Shown here piece by piece: positions 33,261-43,789 of a stretch of 64,000 bases of DNA. Under the pieces are notes generated by a model. It saw only the letters and a program-made list of their open reading frames with translations. It did no database searches and had not been told where the DNA came from. A program made the translations under genes and the position numbers. The DNA comes from Simmondsia chinensis (taxonomy: Eukaryota; Streptophyta; Magnoliopsida; Caryophyllales; Simmondsiaceae): NCBI GenBank assembly GCA_018398585.1, contig JAGTTD010000016.1, positions 27,761,212 to 27,825,211 of the forward strand. Reading direction: 5' to 3'. Positions within the stretch are counted from its first letter, which is position 1. The number at the start of each line of letters is the position of its first letter.

Positions 33261-34110
33261 GTGGTTAAGAGGAAGAAATTAGATTTCTTTGGTATCCATA
33301 CTCAATGGTCAATCAATAATTACTATTAATTAAAGTATGTTCTCAATTTTAATGTATCAAATTATGAAGTTTAAAATCTATCAAAATTTTTATTGTATGC
33401 ACTAATATTTATGCATAATACAATTATAACGCGATAATATAGAAAATTAAAAAATTACAAACACCTCCGTACGACGCACGGGATAACACTCATATGTGAA
33501 TAATAGAGCAATTTTTTAAAAAATTATGATAATTATTCTTTTTAAATAACCTTATTATTCCAACAATAACATTTTTTTAAATTTTATATTAACAATATCT
33601 TATATTTATTTTAGACTTATAGCATCTTTTATGAGTTATGTACTTCAGTTCTTAATATTATATGTTTTGTTTTAAATTGATTCCTTATTTTTCTTGAAAA
33701 TACACTTTTATATTTACCTTATGATATATTTATTCCTCATCTTTTATTTTTATCTGACACTAATTTTCATATAAGGGACTGACTTAGTCAAAAAAGGATT
33801 AATTTGAGTAAAAGTAACGGATCTGTTTAAATAAATTTATAAATATTTGATATCGTTTTTTATGTATAGTTTTTGGTTTTTAAACAATAAAATGTGATTT
33901 TTATAAATGACTCGGATTTTCGTTTCATTATTTAAGTTTTCCCTCAAATTATGAGAAAGCCAAAAATAAAAGAAGAAAAATTATTTCTAAAATATAATTT
34001 TTTAATGGACATTGCTGTTATCAATGTTAAACTGATAAATATCAGAGCAATTTTATAAAATTTTATGGTTATTATTTACTAAAAGTCACGTTGTTGCTAT
34101 GATGATAAAA
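33261..34110. other. AT-rich intergenic stretch
   Basis: No supported feature. Confidence 0.35.
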
Positions 34111-34114
34111 TTTT

Positions 34115-34260
34115 TAATCTGACTGTTATAAACCAAATGAGGTTCCATCCCAAAACCAATTGGCAATGGGTAGAGTAGCTCCTTAGATATATAAAATAAT
34201 ACTTTCTCTTTTATTTTTACTCGACGGCTAGCTTTACTTTGAGTAGGTGGTCCTTTTTTT
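34115..34260 (-). mobile_element. LTR-like remnant, copy 2
   Basis: On the - strand AAGGAGCTACTCTACCCATT and TTGGTTTTGGGATGGAACC, matching 31540-31600. Confidence 0.4.
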
Positions 34261-34579
34261 CCCGTGGATGACTTCATTCTACTTTAGGTAGCCCTTTTAG
34301 AAACTAAGGCCCGTCACATGTGGCTTATAAAGTACGGCCATCGAGTACGGCTCATCCCATACTAGACTGAGCACAACTTCAGAGGGGGGTCCGTTTAGGA
34401 ACGCATTGTTGACAAGAACAATACACTTCTTGTTTCAAAAAATTAAAACTGCAAACAAAAAACAAAACAAATAACTGCAAAATAATTAAATAACTCAATC
34501 CGTTATTAAAGCCCCATAATTAGTCCAACCTTGGTCAGAAAAATAATTAAAATCCTTGAATTGTTGACTTTTACTTACA

Positions 34580-34633
34580 TATATATATATATATATATAT
34601 GTATGCATGTATGTATGTATGTATGTATGTATG
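34580..34633. repeat. (AT)n and (GTAT)n microsatellite
   Basis: Adjacent TA and GTAT arrays immediately left of the MITE at 34634. Confidence 0.9.
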
Positions 34634-34927
34634 GTGATGTTTTCATAAGAGGGTGAAAGAATGAATGGGGCAAATTCTAGCCTTCCATTGTAATGGACGG
34701 TTAAGATTTATTGAACATTAAAAAAATTATAATTTGCGGCCCATACTCCTTCATGGGATAGAAATAAATGTGTAAGAGAAGAAAATTATTTTTTTTCAAT
34801 ACTTAACAAATGTTGGCTGTAAATTATTATTATTTTTTTTAATGTTTAACAAATCTTGGCCGTCCATTATAATGGAGAGTCATGATTCGCCCCTTTCATG
34901 CTATTACCCTCTCATAAAAACGCCAAC
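34634..34927. mobile_element. MITE with 85-bp TIRs next to the HD-Zip promoter
   Basis: Left GATGTTTTCATAAGAGGGTG...CCATTGTAATGGACGG pairs with right CCGTCCATTATAATGG...TACCCTCTCATAAAAACGCC. It sits inside an AT microsatellite, so the duplication is obscured. Related to 42215-42637. Confidence 0.75.
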
Positions 34928-34963
34928 TTATATATATATATATGGAGAGAGAGAGAGAGCGCA

Positions 34964-34970
34964 TATAAAT
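34964..34970 (+). promoter_or_regulatory. TATA box candidate of the HD-Zip gene
   Basis: TATAAAT lies 108 bp upstream of the HD-Zip start codon, between a GA-rich run (34944-34960) and a CT-rich leader (35004-35040). Spacing predicts a transcript start near 34995. A MITE ends only about 37 bp upstream of it. Confidence 0.5.
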
Positions 34971-35071
34971 TTATAACAATAAGTTTCACTAATTATATTT
35001 TGCTCTCTCTCTCTCTACATCTCTCTTTCTCTCTCTAGATCTCTTTGGGAGGTATTATCAGAAACAAAACG

Positions 35072-38000
35072 ATGCGTATTGAGGAGGGTCCAACTTCAAC
35101 TTGGCTTGAACTCACCATTTCCCTGCCTTCATGTCTTCATTCTTCTGGTATTTTTTTCACTTATTCTGTTTGTTTTGACAAAAAATATTTATATTCTTTC
35201 AATTTATTTACTCGATGTTTGGTTCTTAATGTTTGCTTCAGCTAGTTTATTATGTTTTATTTTATGACAAAATTTAGTATTTATTTTGTCTTTTTTCTAG
35301 TGTTTGTTGCTGGATATGAATTGATTTTATCAGAACATATAACATGAGAAATATTTGGAAAAAAAATAAACCAATTTGAATAAATTTACAAATAATGAAA
35401 AGCAACACCTTTTTTGGTAACAAGGGACTGGGTTATCCCAGCAAATCCCGACCCATGAGAAAGTCCACAATCCCCATTAGCAGGTAATTCATGAGTATAT
35501 TCTTAGTGAGAATCGAACTCCAGATCCCTAGGCGATGACCGCATGAGTAGGAGATACCACCAATTGAGACGCCTTCATGATGGGCAATGAAAAATAACAC
35601 GATAAATAAATTTTTTTCTTTATAATAACAGTTTCATTTTTACGTCACAGAAATTCAAAAAATGATTTCTTCAAATTTTTACGATTTTTAGAAATATTGT
35701 ATTTGTATAGATCACAAATTAATTTTTCTAAAATCTGTTGTTTACACAGAGACTATATTTTAAAGGTTTTTCCTCCTAAAATATTTTTAGTTAAATTATT
35801 TTTTTAAATATAAATTTAGATTGGACTGTATATTTTTGATTTAGTTGAATAAAAGAGATTAAAAATTAAGTGATTAAAAAATAAAAGAGTTTTCTTCTTT
35901 ATAAAGTCAAACGTCTTTTATTTCTTAGAAGGTAGTCAAAATACCTTCTTAATAGGGTAAAATATACGCAGTTTTATTCTTATAAAGTTCTGCCTTGTAA
36001 AAAGATTGTTTTCGAATAGCCCTAACCCTAAAAGAAAAGCGGATCAATGATCTCATCAGCAAAAAAAAAATATATTTTCTATGTAAGTTATTGTTGTCAC
36101 TCACGCACGAAAGAGAATATAAAATATGAGACAAATGTATTTTTCCATAAATTTTAATCCAAAAAAATTATTTTGGTATATAATTATAGAGAATTTCCTT
36201 CATACTATCAAGAAATCATCTTTCCCAAAAGCTTAAGATGATGGATGAAGACTCATGATTGGTTTTATACTCTAACATATCCCCTTAGGCAAATGCCCGT
36301 TTGGACTTGAAGCATGGATAATGCATAGGCCCGCCTCATACCTTGTGCTTAAATTGTATAAATATTGAAATTGAAAGTTGTTGGGATTCGAACTCTTAAC
36401 ATCTTGGTCACAAGGCTCTAATATTATATCAAAGAACTATCTTTCTAAAAGTTTAAGCTGATGGATAAAGGCCTAGGATTGATTTATACTCTAACACACA
36501 CTTACAAAGACAAAAAAAAAATAATAATAATAAAAAATCCAAGCAATTATCGAAGAATGATTAAGATATTCTCTTACAATAGTAGTATCCAATGTCTATC
36601 TATTCATCTGTCTACATAAATATTTGTATATTTGTTGATTAATGTGATTTTTAAAATTAGAGATGTGATGAAAAATGACACCAAAGAGGGTACCAATACG
36701 CCGTCACTGGATCTGATTAGAACTCCGAAGTTAAGCGTGCTTGGGCGAGAGTGGTACCAGGATGGGTGACCTCCTGGAAAGTCCTCACCCTCAGGTTGGG
36801 GGCACTGGGAAATAGCCTTTTTTCAGGTTAACACCCTGAAGGGAAAAGGCTGCGTACATTCGCCTCCCTCCCCGAAAAAAAAAACCCTGTATAGGCGGGA
36901 GCTCTTGAGGTATTAAGTATGTTCCTTTTTTATGAAAAATGGTATAGAAGGCAGGATCCAAGAGTAGTTGAATTTAACATGATTTTATATTTTCTTTTGT
37001 TTAAAAATTTTGAGTTTTAAATTTACCTCCGTATGTCCAGCTCTATTTTAGAACCTGGTCTGTCGAATTGTTCTTTTGGAAAAAAAGTATTTTTTTTAAA
37101 AAAAAAATATTTATTTTCAAAATTTAATGGTATTTGGCTTTGAAAGAAAAAAGTGCTTATAATCTTTAAAACAGATACTAATGCAAAAACTAATAACTTT
37201 TCAAGAAAAAATACCTCTATTGAATGTATCTTTTACAAAAGTGTTTTATGCAAACAATGGTTTTGAAAATTTTTTTTTTTTGACAGCCTGACCAAGCAGT
37301 ATGAAGGAGAAAAAAATACATTTATGTTTATTCTTGTTTCAATCTTAATTATGTTCTTCAACGTTTACTTAGTTGAAAGTTTTAACTTTTTGGGATAACT
37401 GATTCGGTGACAGCAAGCATGGAAGTAGAGGAGGAAGAGAACAACAATAGCGGAGGGCCTCCGCGTAAGAAGCTAAGGCTAACCAAGGACCAATCTCGCT
37501 TACTAGAAGAGCGTTTCAAACTCACTCCTACCTTAAACCCGGTATGTTAGAATACAAAATTATTTTTCAATTCCTCATTAATCATTAGTTCATGCTTTTG
37601 AGATAGTTAATAACGAGCAATCAATCATTCCAAGTGAAGGTTCAGCAATGGTTTTTACACTCAACATGTATTCTCTCGTAAATGTCCATTAGGCTTAGCA
37701 TGGATCATGCACATGTCCACCTATATCTTGTGCTTGAAATATAATGATCGATGTTTAGAGTGAAGGCTGTTGCGATTCAAACTCGTGACCTCTCAGTCGA
37801 CAAAACTTTGATACTATAACAAAGATCTAATTGTCACAAAAGTTTAATTTAATGAGTGAATGTCCATAAATGATTTATACTCTAATAATACACCTGATTA
37901 GTTTTTGAGATATACTTGGTATCTCAAGTTGATATCGAAGGCTTTCTGATAGTTTAGCTGAAATGTTTCTGTATAGTCCTTTGTTTATTATATCAGTATA

Positions 38001-41000
38001 ATGTCAACATAATATAAGAAATATTTTGTGCATTATTCACACTTCAAATCCGGTTGATATTTGCTTCATATGTATGTTAGTTTATCTGACAACATAAGCT
38101 TTACAGTGTTATTGCCAAAGTAATTTTTGTTATTGCTGCTGGGTACTTAAAGCATTCATATTGTTTACTTTTAGAAAAGTACTTTGACAATAACAAAATT
38201 GCTCTTTCATCGGTAATTGTTTGAAGCATACTTTGTAGAGAGTTTATTACTTGAATATCCTGAAATTTCGGGATTTATTATTGAGGTACACTTGCATTAC
38301 AATAATATAGGTAGCTTGTAGTTTTACACTTTAATGACTTAGGAACCATGAGGTTTAAAATTTTATCAAGCAAGTACTTTGTTTTAGGATCCGAGGGGTT
38401 TTTTTTTTAAATGCTGACTTGGCATATGGTTACTTCACCACTGTCTAACGTATTTTTGCCAGAATATGTTAACTTGGAACTTGATTTTTGCAGTATATAG
38501 CTAGGTATCTTTTGCCCTAGGCCATTGACATTTTATTGGAACTCAACAAATTTTAACCAAGAAATACAAATATAGCATATCATTAAGTTGAAGGGCAAAT
38601 GATAAAATTTCGTTAGAGGAAAATTTTAGAAGAAAGCTTGGATTACTGTATTCTTTGTGGTGATCAGGGTCATATGGAACACTAGAAATAAGGTAAAGTT
38701 TGGAGGTGGCTAGTGGGTTAGAATGAGATATTTTGGAGTATTAAAATGGGGACGTGATTTTGGATAAAGCCATTGTAGGAGCTACCACACTCATTGGAGG
38801 AGATTGCACGACACATCAAACGCATCAAGAGTTAGAGACACAAGTATTGGGTCTAACCGAATGGCTTTGTGTTTGGGTAGGATGTTTCTTAGTTCTTGAT
38901 GTCTTGTCGTTGCTTTTCTTTATTTTGTTCTTATTGGAGCCGTGTTTCTCGTGGGTATTGCCCTATTCTAAATAGCAAGTCTTTTGTAGGGCTTTCTTAG
39001 CACGTCATCACATGTCTACTCCTATCTGGAGATTTGGGTTTTGCTGTTTTGGTGCTTTGGTGTTCTAGGGGGTTTCTTAGCATGTCATCGGGCGCCTACA
39101 CCCGTCTAGGGATTCGGCTTTTGTTGTTTTGGTGTTTTAGGGCTTTCGTTTTATTGGTACAATTGGTTTTACTTTGATCCTTTTGTTTTGGTTGTTCTTA
39201 TATGTGGTTGCTTTTGTCTGTTAGTCTCGGTTTACTTAGGTTTTGGGTTTCGCCTTTTGTTGGAGTTAGGATGTTGGTTCAATTGTTTCGATGTTTCTTG
39301 CCTTCGAGCGTTATCCTGTACGTTTGTGTCTTTTTGAGCTTGTATCAAGCGGAATAAAAAAACAAAACTAATTAATATTTAATTTAATTTTGTGTTGGGG
39401 GGATAAAGAAACAAAAGGAAGAGTTGGCAAAGGAGCTGAAGCTGAACCCCAGACAAGTAGAGGTCTGGTTCCAAAACCGTAGGGCAAGGTAAAATTACCT
39501 TTCTACCCTTTCTTTTTTTTTTAAATTTTCTTTATTGATATTAATTTATACTAAGGCTTTATTTGGTTGCTGCATGAACTTTAATTCCTCTTAGAAAGTC
39601 CTCACCCTCAGGTTGGGGGCACTGGGAAACAGCCACTCTTCAGGTTAACACCCTGAAGGGGGAAGGCTGCGTACATCCGCCCCCCCAGTCCCTGCTTAGG
39701 CAGGAGCCCTTGAGGCACTGGATATGTTCTATGAACTGTAATTCCTAAAGTTGTATTTTATAAGAATTTAGTTTCGGCGTTAACTTTTTAAAAGTAGGTA
39801 CAAAGTGTTTATCAGAAATAGAATTTCATTGGAGGATTAGGTAAAAATCAAGGAATTAAAAATTATTTTAAAAAAAATTAAAAATTGTTAAAAAAATTTT
39901 ACTTTCCATGGCCTGCCATTCTCTTGATAGCAAAACAAGAGGGCAAATACCCACTTTTCTCAAATTCCGATTTTTGCATTTACTACTTGAAAATAAAATC
40001 GGGGTTTATATTATCTTTTTTTTTTTTGGGTAATTGAAGTAGAAGCTATAAAAGCACAATAGTGTAGGGTAAGGCCGAAAGGCAGAAAACCAACCACACC
40101 AGCAAAAAACTACCACCTAACTGACACAACACCGCACGAAACCAAAGGCCGCCCACGAACCAAAACCGCACAAAAACAATACAAAAATAAAAGTATCCAA
40201 CAAAAAGCAAAAACTAGACCAACCTCAAAACAACAAGCCCCAAGCAAAAACGCAACGCCAAAAACAGGAACTAGGACATCTCTACTGCCTCTGCCTTGCG
40301 TTATCAATCGTCCTAAAATTTATGGTCGTCTCACTTTCATCAATCGTGTTTTTCAAGATACTTGATCATAAAACTAAAACTAAAACTAAAACTAAGGCCT
40401 TGTTTGGTACGGGAGAAAGTAAATGCAAACTTTATGAAAAGTAACGGATTTTGACTAATGTAGTTCTATTTTTCACTTTAACAACCAAATATATTTTACC
40501 TACTTTCTGAAAAAGTTAACATAAGAATTAAATTCTTATAAAATATAACTTTTAGTACGAATTTAATTTATATGGCAACTAATTAAATTGTAAAAACATA
40601 AATTAAAAGGAAATGTCAGGAGCACATAAATTCAACCGAAAAGCACTATCCTCGAGGAGCAATTTCTCCTCCTGTACGCTTGAGTTGACTTTTGGCAGCC
40701 AGCAGGTCGTTCTTTAAGGTTGAATATCTCCAAGATTTACGACTAATTTAGCAAATTGGCATATTTTAGCGACACTTTATAAAAAAAAAGAGCATATTCA
40801 GTGCCTTAACGGCTCCTGCCTACGTAGGGTCGGGGGGGACGGATGTACTCAGCCTTCCTCCTTCAGGATGTTAATCTGAAGAGAGGCTGTTTTTCAGTGC
40901 CCCAACCTGAGGGTGAGGACTTCTCAGGAGGTTACTCATCCTGGTACTACTCTCGCCTAAGAACGTTTAACTTCAGAGTTCTAATGGGATCCGGTGACGG

Positions 41001-43617
41001 CCTGTTGGTGCCCTCTTTGGTTTAGCGACACTTTACTATACGTTATTTATACACGGCACTCAAAATGGCGTGTATTGTAAGCCATGTGCAACTTTTGCAC
41101 GCCATTTGGAATAGCTTGTATATTAATTCTTAATATATGTATTTATATTAAAAATTATTATGCAATAAATTAGTTAACAACGGTATGCTTTCATGTTAGC
41201 GACATTAACATTTGTTAATTTTTGCTCAAATATATTGAAATATATAATAAATCTATAACTTTTAACTTTTAATATCTTAAAAATTTGAATTTTACTCTAA
41301 AATAATTCTAATATATATTGGAAATAATTTTAAATATCAAAAACATTTATAAAATTAAATTTAAATATTTAAAAATTGTGTGAGTCGCTTTAAAATAATT
41401 ATAATTTGTTTATAAAATATTTTAAATATGTAAGAGAATTATAAATATTTAAAAGATAATTTTATATCTAAAACATACTTATTCGGCTATTAATATATGT
41501 TCATTTTTGCTAACATGACATTTAAAAAAGTATTTTTTAAATATAAAATTATCTTTTGAATATTTATAATCCTTTTATATATTTAAAATGTATTATAATT
41601 ATTTTAAAGTGCCTGACAAATTTTTTAAATATTTAAATTCAATTTAATAAATATTTTTGATATTTAAAGTTATTATTAATATATATTAAAATTATTTTAA
41701 AGTGAAATTTGAATTTTTAAGATATTAAAAAGTTCAAATTTATAGATTTGTTAGAGATTAAAATATATTTGAGCCAAAACTAACAAATATTAATGTTGTT
41801 AACATTGTTAACTAATTTATTGTGTAATAATTTTTAATACAATATATATATATTTTAAGAATTAATATGTAACCATTCCAAATGTTGCACGCCATTTCGA
41901 ATGGCCTACATAAGTAACGTACTGCAAAGTGTCATTTCACTAAATTTTTTTGTGGATGTGTCAGATTCCTAATTTTTTTTTTAAAGTATGCCAATTTACT
42001 AAATTAGTTAATTACATGCACTTTTGAATACATAATGAGTCAAAAACACTAATATTACCACAATTTAATATTTTTAAATTAGTTATTGTTTCATTAAATG
42101 TTCTGGTATTAGTTTTTTCGCTCTGAAATTATAATTTCCATATATTATATACATACATATATATTCGGTTCAAAAAAAATACATGCATACGTACATACAT
42201 ACATATATATATAAGGGAGCAATTCTAGTGAAAAGGTAAGAGGGAGAGATCTTAGTCGTCCATAATAATAAACGGCCAAGTTTTGTTGGATATAAAAAAA
42301 AAAAATAATTTCTCTCTTATACTCCTTTCTCTTTCTTTTTCCCATGCCCCTTCCCTTGCAAAGTCACCAGTAGTTGTGCTGCCGCCGCCCCCTTCTCTCT
42401 CTCTACCCCAAAACCCTCTTCCCTCGCAAGCTATGTCTGTCTCGGTGGTGGAGCGATGGCGCGGCGGCAGGATAACGGTCAGTAACTTGGTGGGGGAGGG
42501 GGTATGGGGGTGAGAGAGAAATAAGGGGTATGGGAGGGAAATTATTTTTTAATACCAAACAAATCGTAGCCCTTTATTACAATGGATGGCCAAAATCTCT
42601 TCCTCTCATCTTCTTACGTTTTCACTAGAATTGCCCCTATATATTTATATTGTTTGATATGATTTTTTGTTTGTCTATAATTTTAATTTTTTAAAAACTA
42701 AAAGTTAGGTTTTAAAAATAATCTTTTTTTGGTTTTTGTTTTCTATTGCAGTTTTTTTTTTCAAACTAGAAAACTTGAAATACAAAAAAAAAAAAAAAAA
42801 AAAGCATTTCAAATATGGTTTTAATTAAATTCATTAAAAAAAAATTGCAAAAAAAAAAAAAAAAAAAAAAGCTCTAATGCAATAAAACTTTTAAACCTTG
42901 AAGTTGCTAATAATATATATCAAAAGATTAAGATATATAAACCTAATATATCTAACTAATAAATTCTACAACAACAACAATAATAGATTTAGTACTTCAA
43001 GGGCTCCAGCATAAGCGGGGTCTGGGAGGGGTGGACATACGCAGTCTTATCCCTTCAGGGTATAATTCTGCCGAGAGGCTATTTCCGAGGACTCCCAACC
43101 TTAGAGAGTTGGCAACACGAAGACTTTCCAGGAGGTCACCCATCCTGGTACTATTCTCGCCCAAACACGCTTAACTTCAAAATTTTAATGGGATCCGGTG
43201 CCTTAATGCCTAGTAAATGAACCCTCTAACTGATAAATTCCCATAGAATATAAATATACATACACACATGTATCATGATTATGGTTATTCAATTTGGATT
43301 TATTGGAATTGAAAAGCAGGAGCAAGTTGAAGCAGACAGAAATGGAGTGCGAGTACTTGAAAAGATGTTTCGGATCTCTTACTGAGCTCAACCGCCGCCT
43401 TAACAAGGAGGTGGCGACGCTAAGGGCGCTCAGGGCGGCATCGCCACCTCCCCATCCCCTCCCTCCACTCTCCTCCCTTACTATGTGCCCCCGATGTGAG
43501 CGTGTCACCGCAACCACAGCTGCCACCGCCATTGCCATGAGCCCTGCTTGGGCGACTGCTGCCTCACCAGCCGCCACATCAGCTAAAGCATCGCCTCTGC
43601 TTCTAGATTCTCGATAG
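35072..43617 (+). CDS. HD-Zip class II transcription factor, ATHB17/ATHB18-like (4 exons, 193 aa)
   Basis: Homeodomain-leucine zipper protein of class II, a DNA-binding repressor family involved in auxin, shade and root development. Exons: 35072-35147, 37414-37541, 39409-39488, 43320-43617 (TAG stop). An EAR-like LELTI lies at residues 12-16. The homeodomain runs from about [12 protein letters not shown] (41-52) to helix 3 [11 protein letters not shown] (85-95). The adjoining zipper has leucines at 108, 115, 122 and 129, exactly seven apart. The class II CPRCE motif is at 151-155. Splitting after TLNP and inside the last Arg of RRAR gives a perfectly joined reading frame. The short N-terminus and CPRCERV favour the ATHB17/18 branch over HAT1/HAT4. 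The Ala/Pro/Ser-rich tail is ordinary. Intron 3 is 3.8 kb and swollen by SINEs, a foldback and MITEs. The start is the first ATG in a short 5' leader after a TATA-like box. Confidence 0.92.
35409..35585 (-). mobile_element. tRNA-headed SINE in HD-Zip intron 1
   Basis: 177 bp on the - strand: A-box-like CTCAATTGGTGGTATC, B-box GAGTTCGATTCTC, and end CCTTGTTACC then poly(A). Flanks AATGAAAAGCAACAC (35394-35408) and AATGAAAAATAACAC (35586-35600). Confidence 0.88.
36206..36496 (-). mobile_element. Miniature LTR element (SMART-like), 291 bp, HD-Zip intron 1
   Basis: LTRs at 36427-36496 and 36206-36276 (- strand start TGTTAGAGTATAAA). The primer-site region ATATTAGAGCC is degraded and GAGTTCGAATCCC is present. 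Flanks CATAC / CACAC, a 5-bp duplication with one mismatch. Confidence 0.8.
36678..36930 (+). mobile_element. 5S rRNA-headed SINE, subfamily B, full length, HD-Zip intron 1
   Basis: Head CACCAAAGAGGGTACC, GGATCTGATTAGAACTCCG, AGTTAAGCGTGCTTGGGCG, GGATGGGTGACCTCCTGG. Shortened 5S end TCCTCACCCTCAGG, then tail. Flanks GATGAAAAATG (36667-36677) and TATGAAAAATG (36931-36941). Confidence 0.9.
37590..37895 (-). mobile_element. Miniature LTR element, decayed, HD-Zip intron 2
   Basis: The 5' LTR remnant near 37822-37890 (- strand) and inner words TGTTATAGTATCAAAG and CACGAGTTTGAATC match the family; the other LTR at about 37590-37655 is weak. Confidence 0.55.
38620..39366 (+). mobile_element. L1-type LINE 3' remnant, HD-Zip intron 2
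   Basis: A short stretch reads like the end of a plant LINE zf-RVT region ([14 protein letters not shown]). It is followed by a T/G-rich 3' UTR and AGCTTGTATCAAGCGGAATA before A-rich sequence. Heavily decayed. Confidence 0.5.
39552..40003. mobile_element. GGCCTTGTTTGG-type MITE, copy 2, interrupted by a SINE
   Basis: AAGGCTTTATTTGGTTGCTG at the left and TTTTGATAGCAAAACAAGAGG toward the right, with the 141-bp SINE at 39590-39730 inserted. Confidence 0.5.
39590..39730 (+). mobile_element. 5S rRNA-headed SINE, subfamily B, 5'-truncated, HD-Zip intron 3
   Basis: Begins at the last bases of the 5S part (GTCCTCACCCTCAGGTTGG) and has the whole tail. Flanked by ATGAACTTTAATTCCT (39574-39589) and ATGAACTGTAATTCCT (39731-39746), so it was inserted already truncated. 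Confidence 0.92.
40030..40315 (-). repeat. Possible L1-LINE 3' UTR fragment
   Basis: On the - strand a G/T-rich segment similar in style to 39050-39350 runs into an A-rich end at 40030. Weak. Confidence 0.3.
40395..40600. mobile_element. GGCCTTGTTTGG-type MITE, copy 3 (partial)
   Basis: Starts AAGGCCTTGTTTGGTACGG, contains AACAACCAAATATATTTTACC; right TIR uncertain. Confidence 0.45.
40739..42010. mobile_element. Large foldback element, HD-Zip intron 3
   Basis: Left end CTAATTTAGCAAATTGGCATA is the inverse of right end TATGCCAATTTACTAAATTAG. The arms remain alignable for several hundred bp (for example GCACGCCATTTGGAATAG versus its inverse near 41890, and TTGCTCAAATATATTGAAAT versus 41760). 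The 5S-headed SINE at 40780-41020 interrupts the left arm. No coding capacity. Confidence 0.8.
40780..41020 (-). mobile_element. 5S rRNA-headed SINE, subfamily B, best-preserved copy
   Basis: 241 bp on the - strand with a perfect 15-bp duplication TTTAGCGACACTTTA (40765-40779 and 41021-41035). It starts CCAAAGAGGGCACCAACAGG, then CCGGTCACCGGATCCC-type 5S start, TAAGTTAAACG, GGATGAGTAACCTCCTGAG, TCCTCACCCTCAGG, tail, and an A-rich stretch at the site of the tail. Confidence 0.95.
42215..42637. mobile_element. MITE with GC-rich insert, HD-Zip intron 3
   Basis: Ends GGGAGCAATTCTAGTGAAAA and TTTTCACTAGAATTGCCCC are inverse. Inner arms hold CGTCCATAATAATAAACGG and its inverse. The centre (about 42350-42510) is GC-rich, unlike the surroundings, and may be captured sequence. 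Confidence 0.75.
42966..43208 (-). mobile_element. 5S rRNA-headed SINE, subfamily A, HD-Zip intron 3
   Basis: (TTG)n at 42966-42980, full tail, then a - strand 5S head back to TTAAGGCACCGGATCCC. Possible duplication CTAATAAAT / CTAGTAAAT. It lies 110 bp before the last HD-Zip exon. Confidence 0.85.
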
Positions 43618-43789
43618 CAACACGCGGCTTTTTTTTTTTTTTTTGGTCATGCCCTTTGTGGCTTGTTGATAAGGTGAAATGTATGTAGCCGGTGAATTTA
43701 CGTAATTAATTTGTGTATCTAATATATATGGTAAAAATTTGTTGGTTTATTAAATAATAATTATTTTAAGTAGTCCTCCATTTGGCAAT

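Noticed and set aside
26880..33490. Helitron or other element bounded by CGTGCAATGCACGG-like words at 26906 and 33470
   Set aside because: Only the short palindromic word is shared; no termini, hairpin plus CTRR end, or helicase text found.
43203..43577. 124-aa frame antisense to the HD-Zip last exon
   Set aside because: Shadow of the GC-rich coding exon on the + strand.
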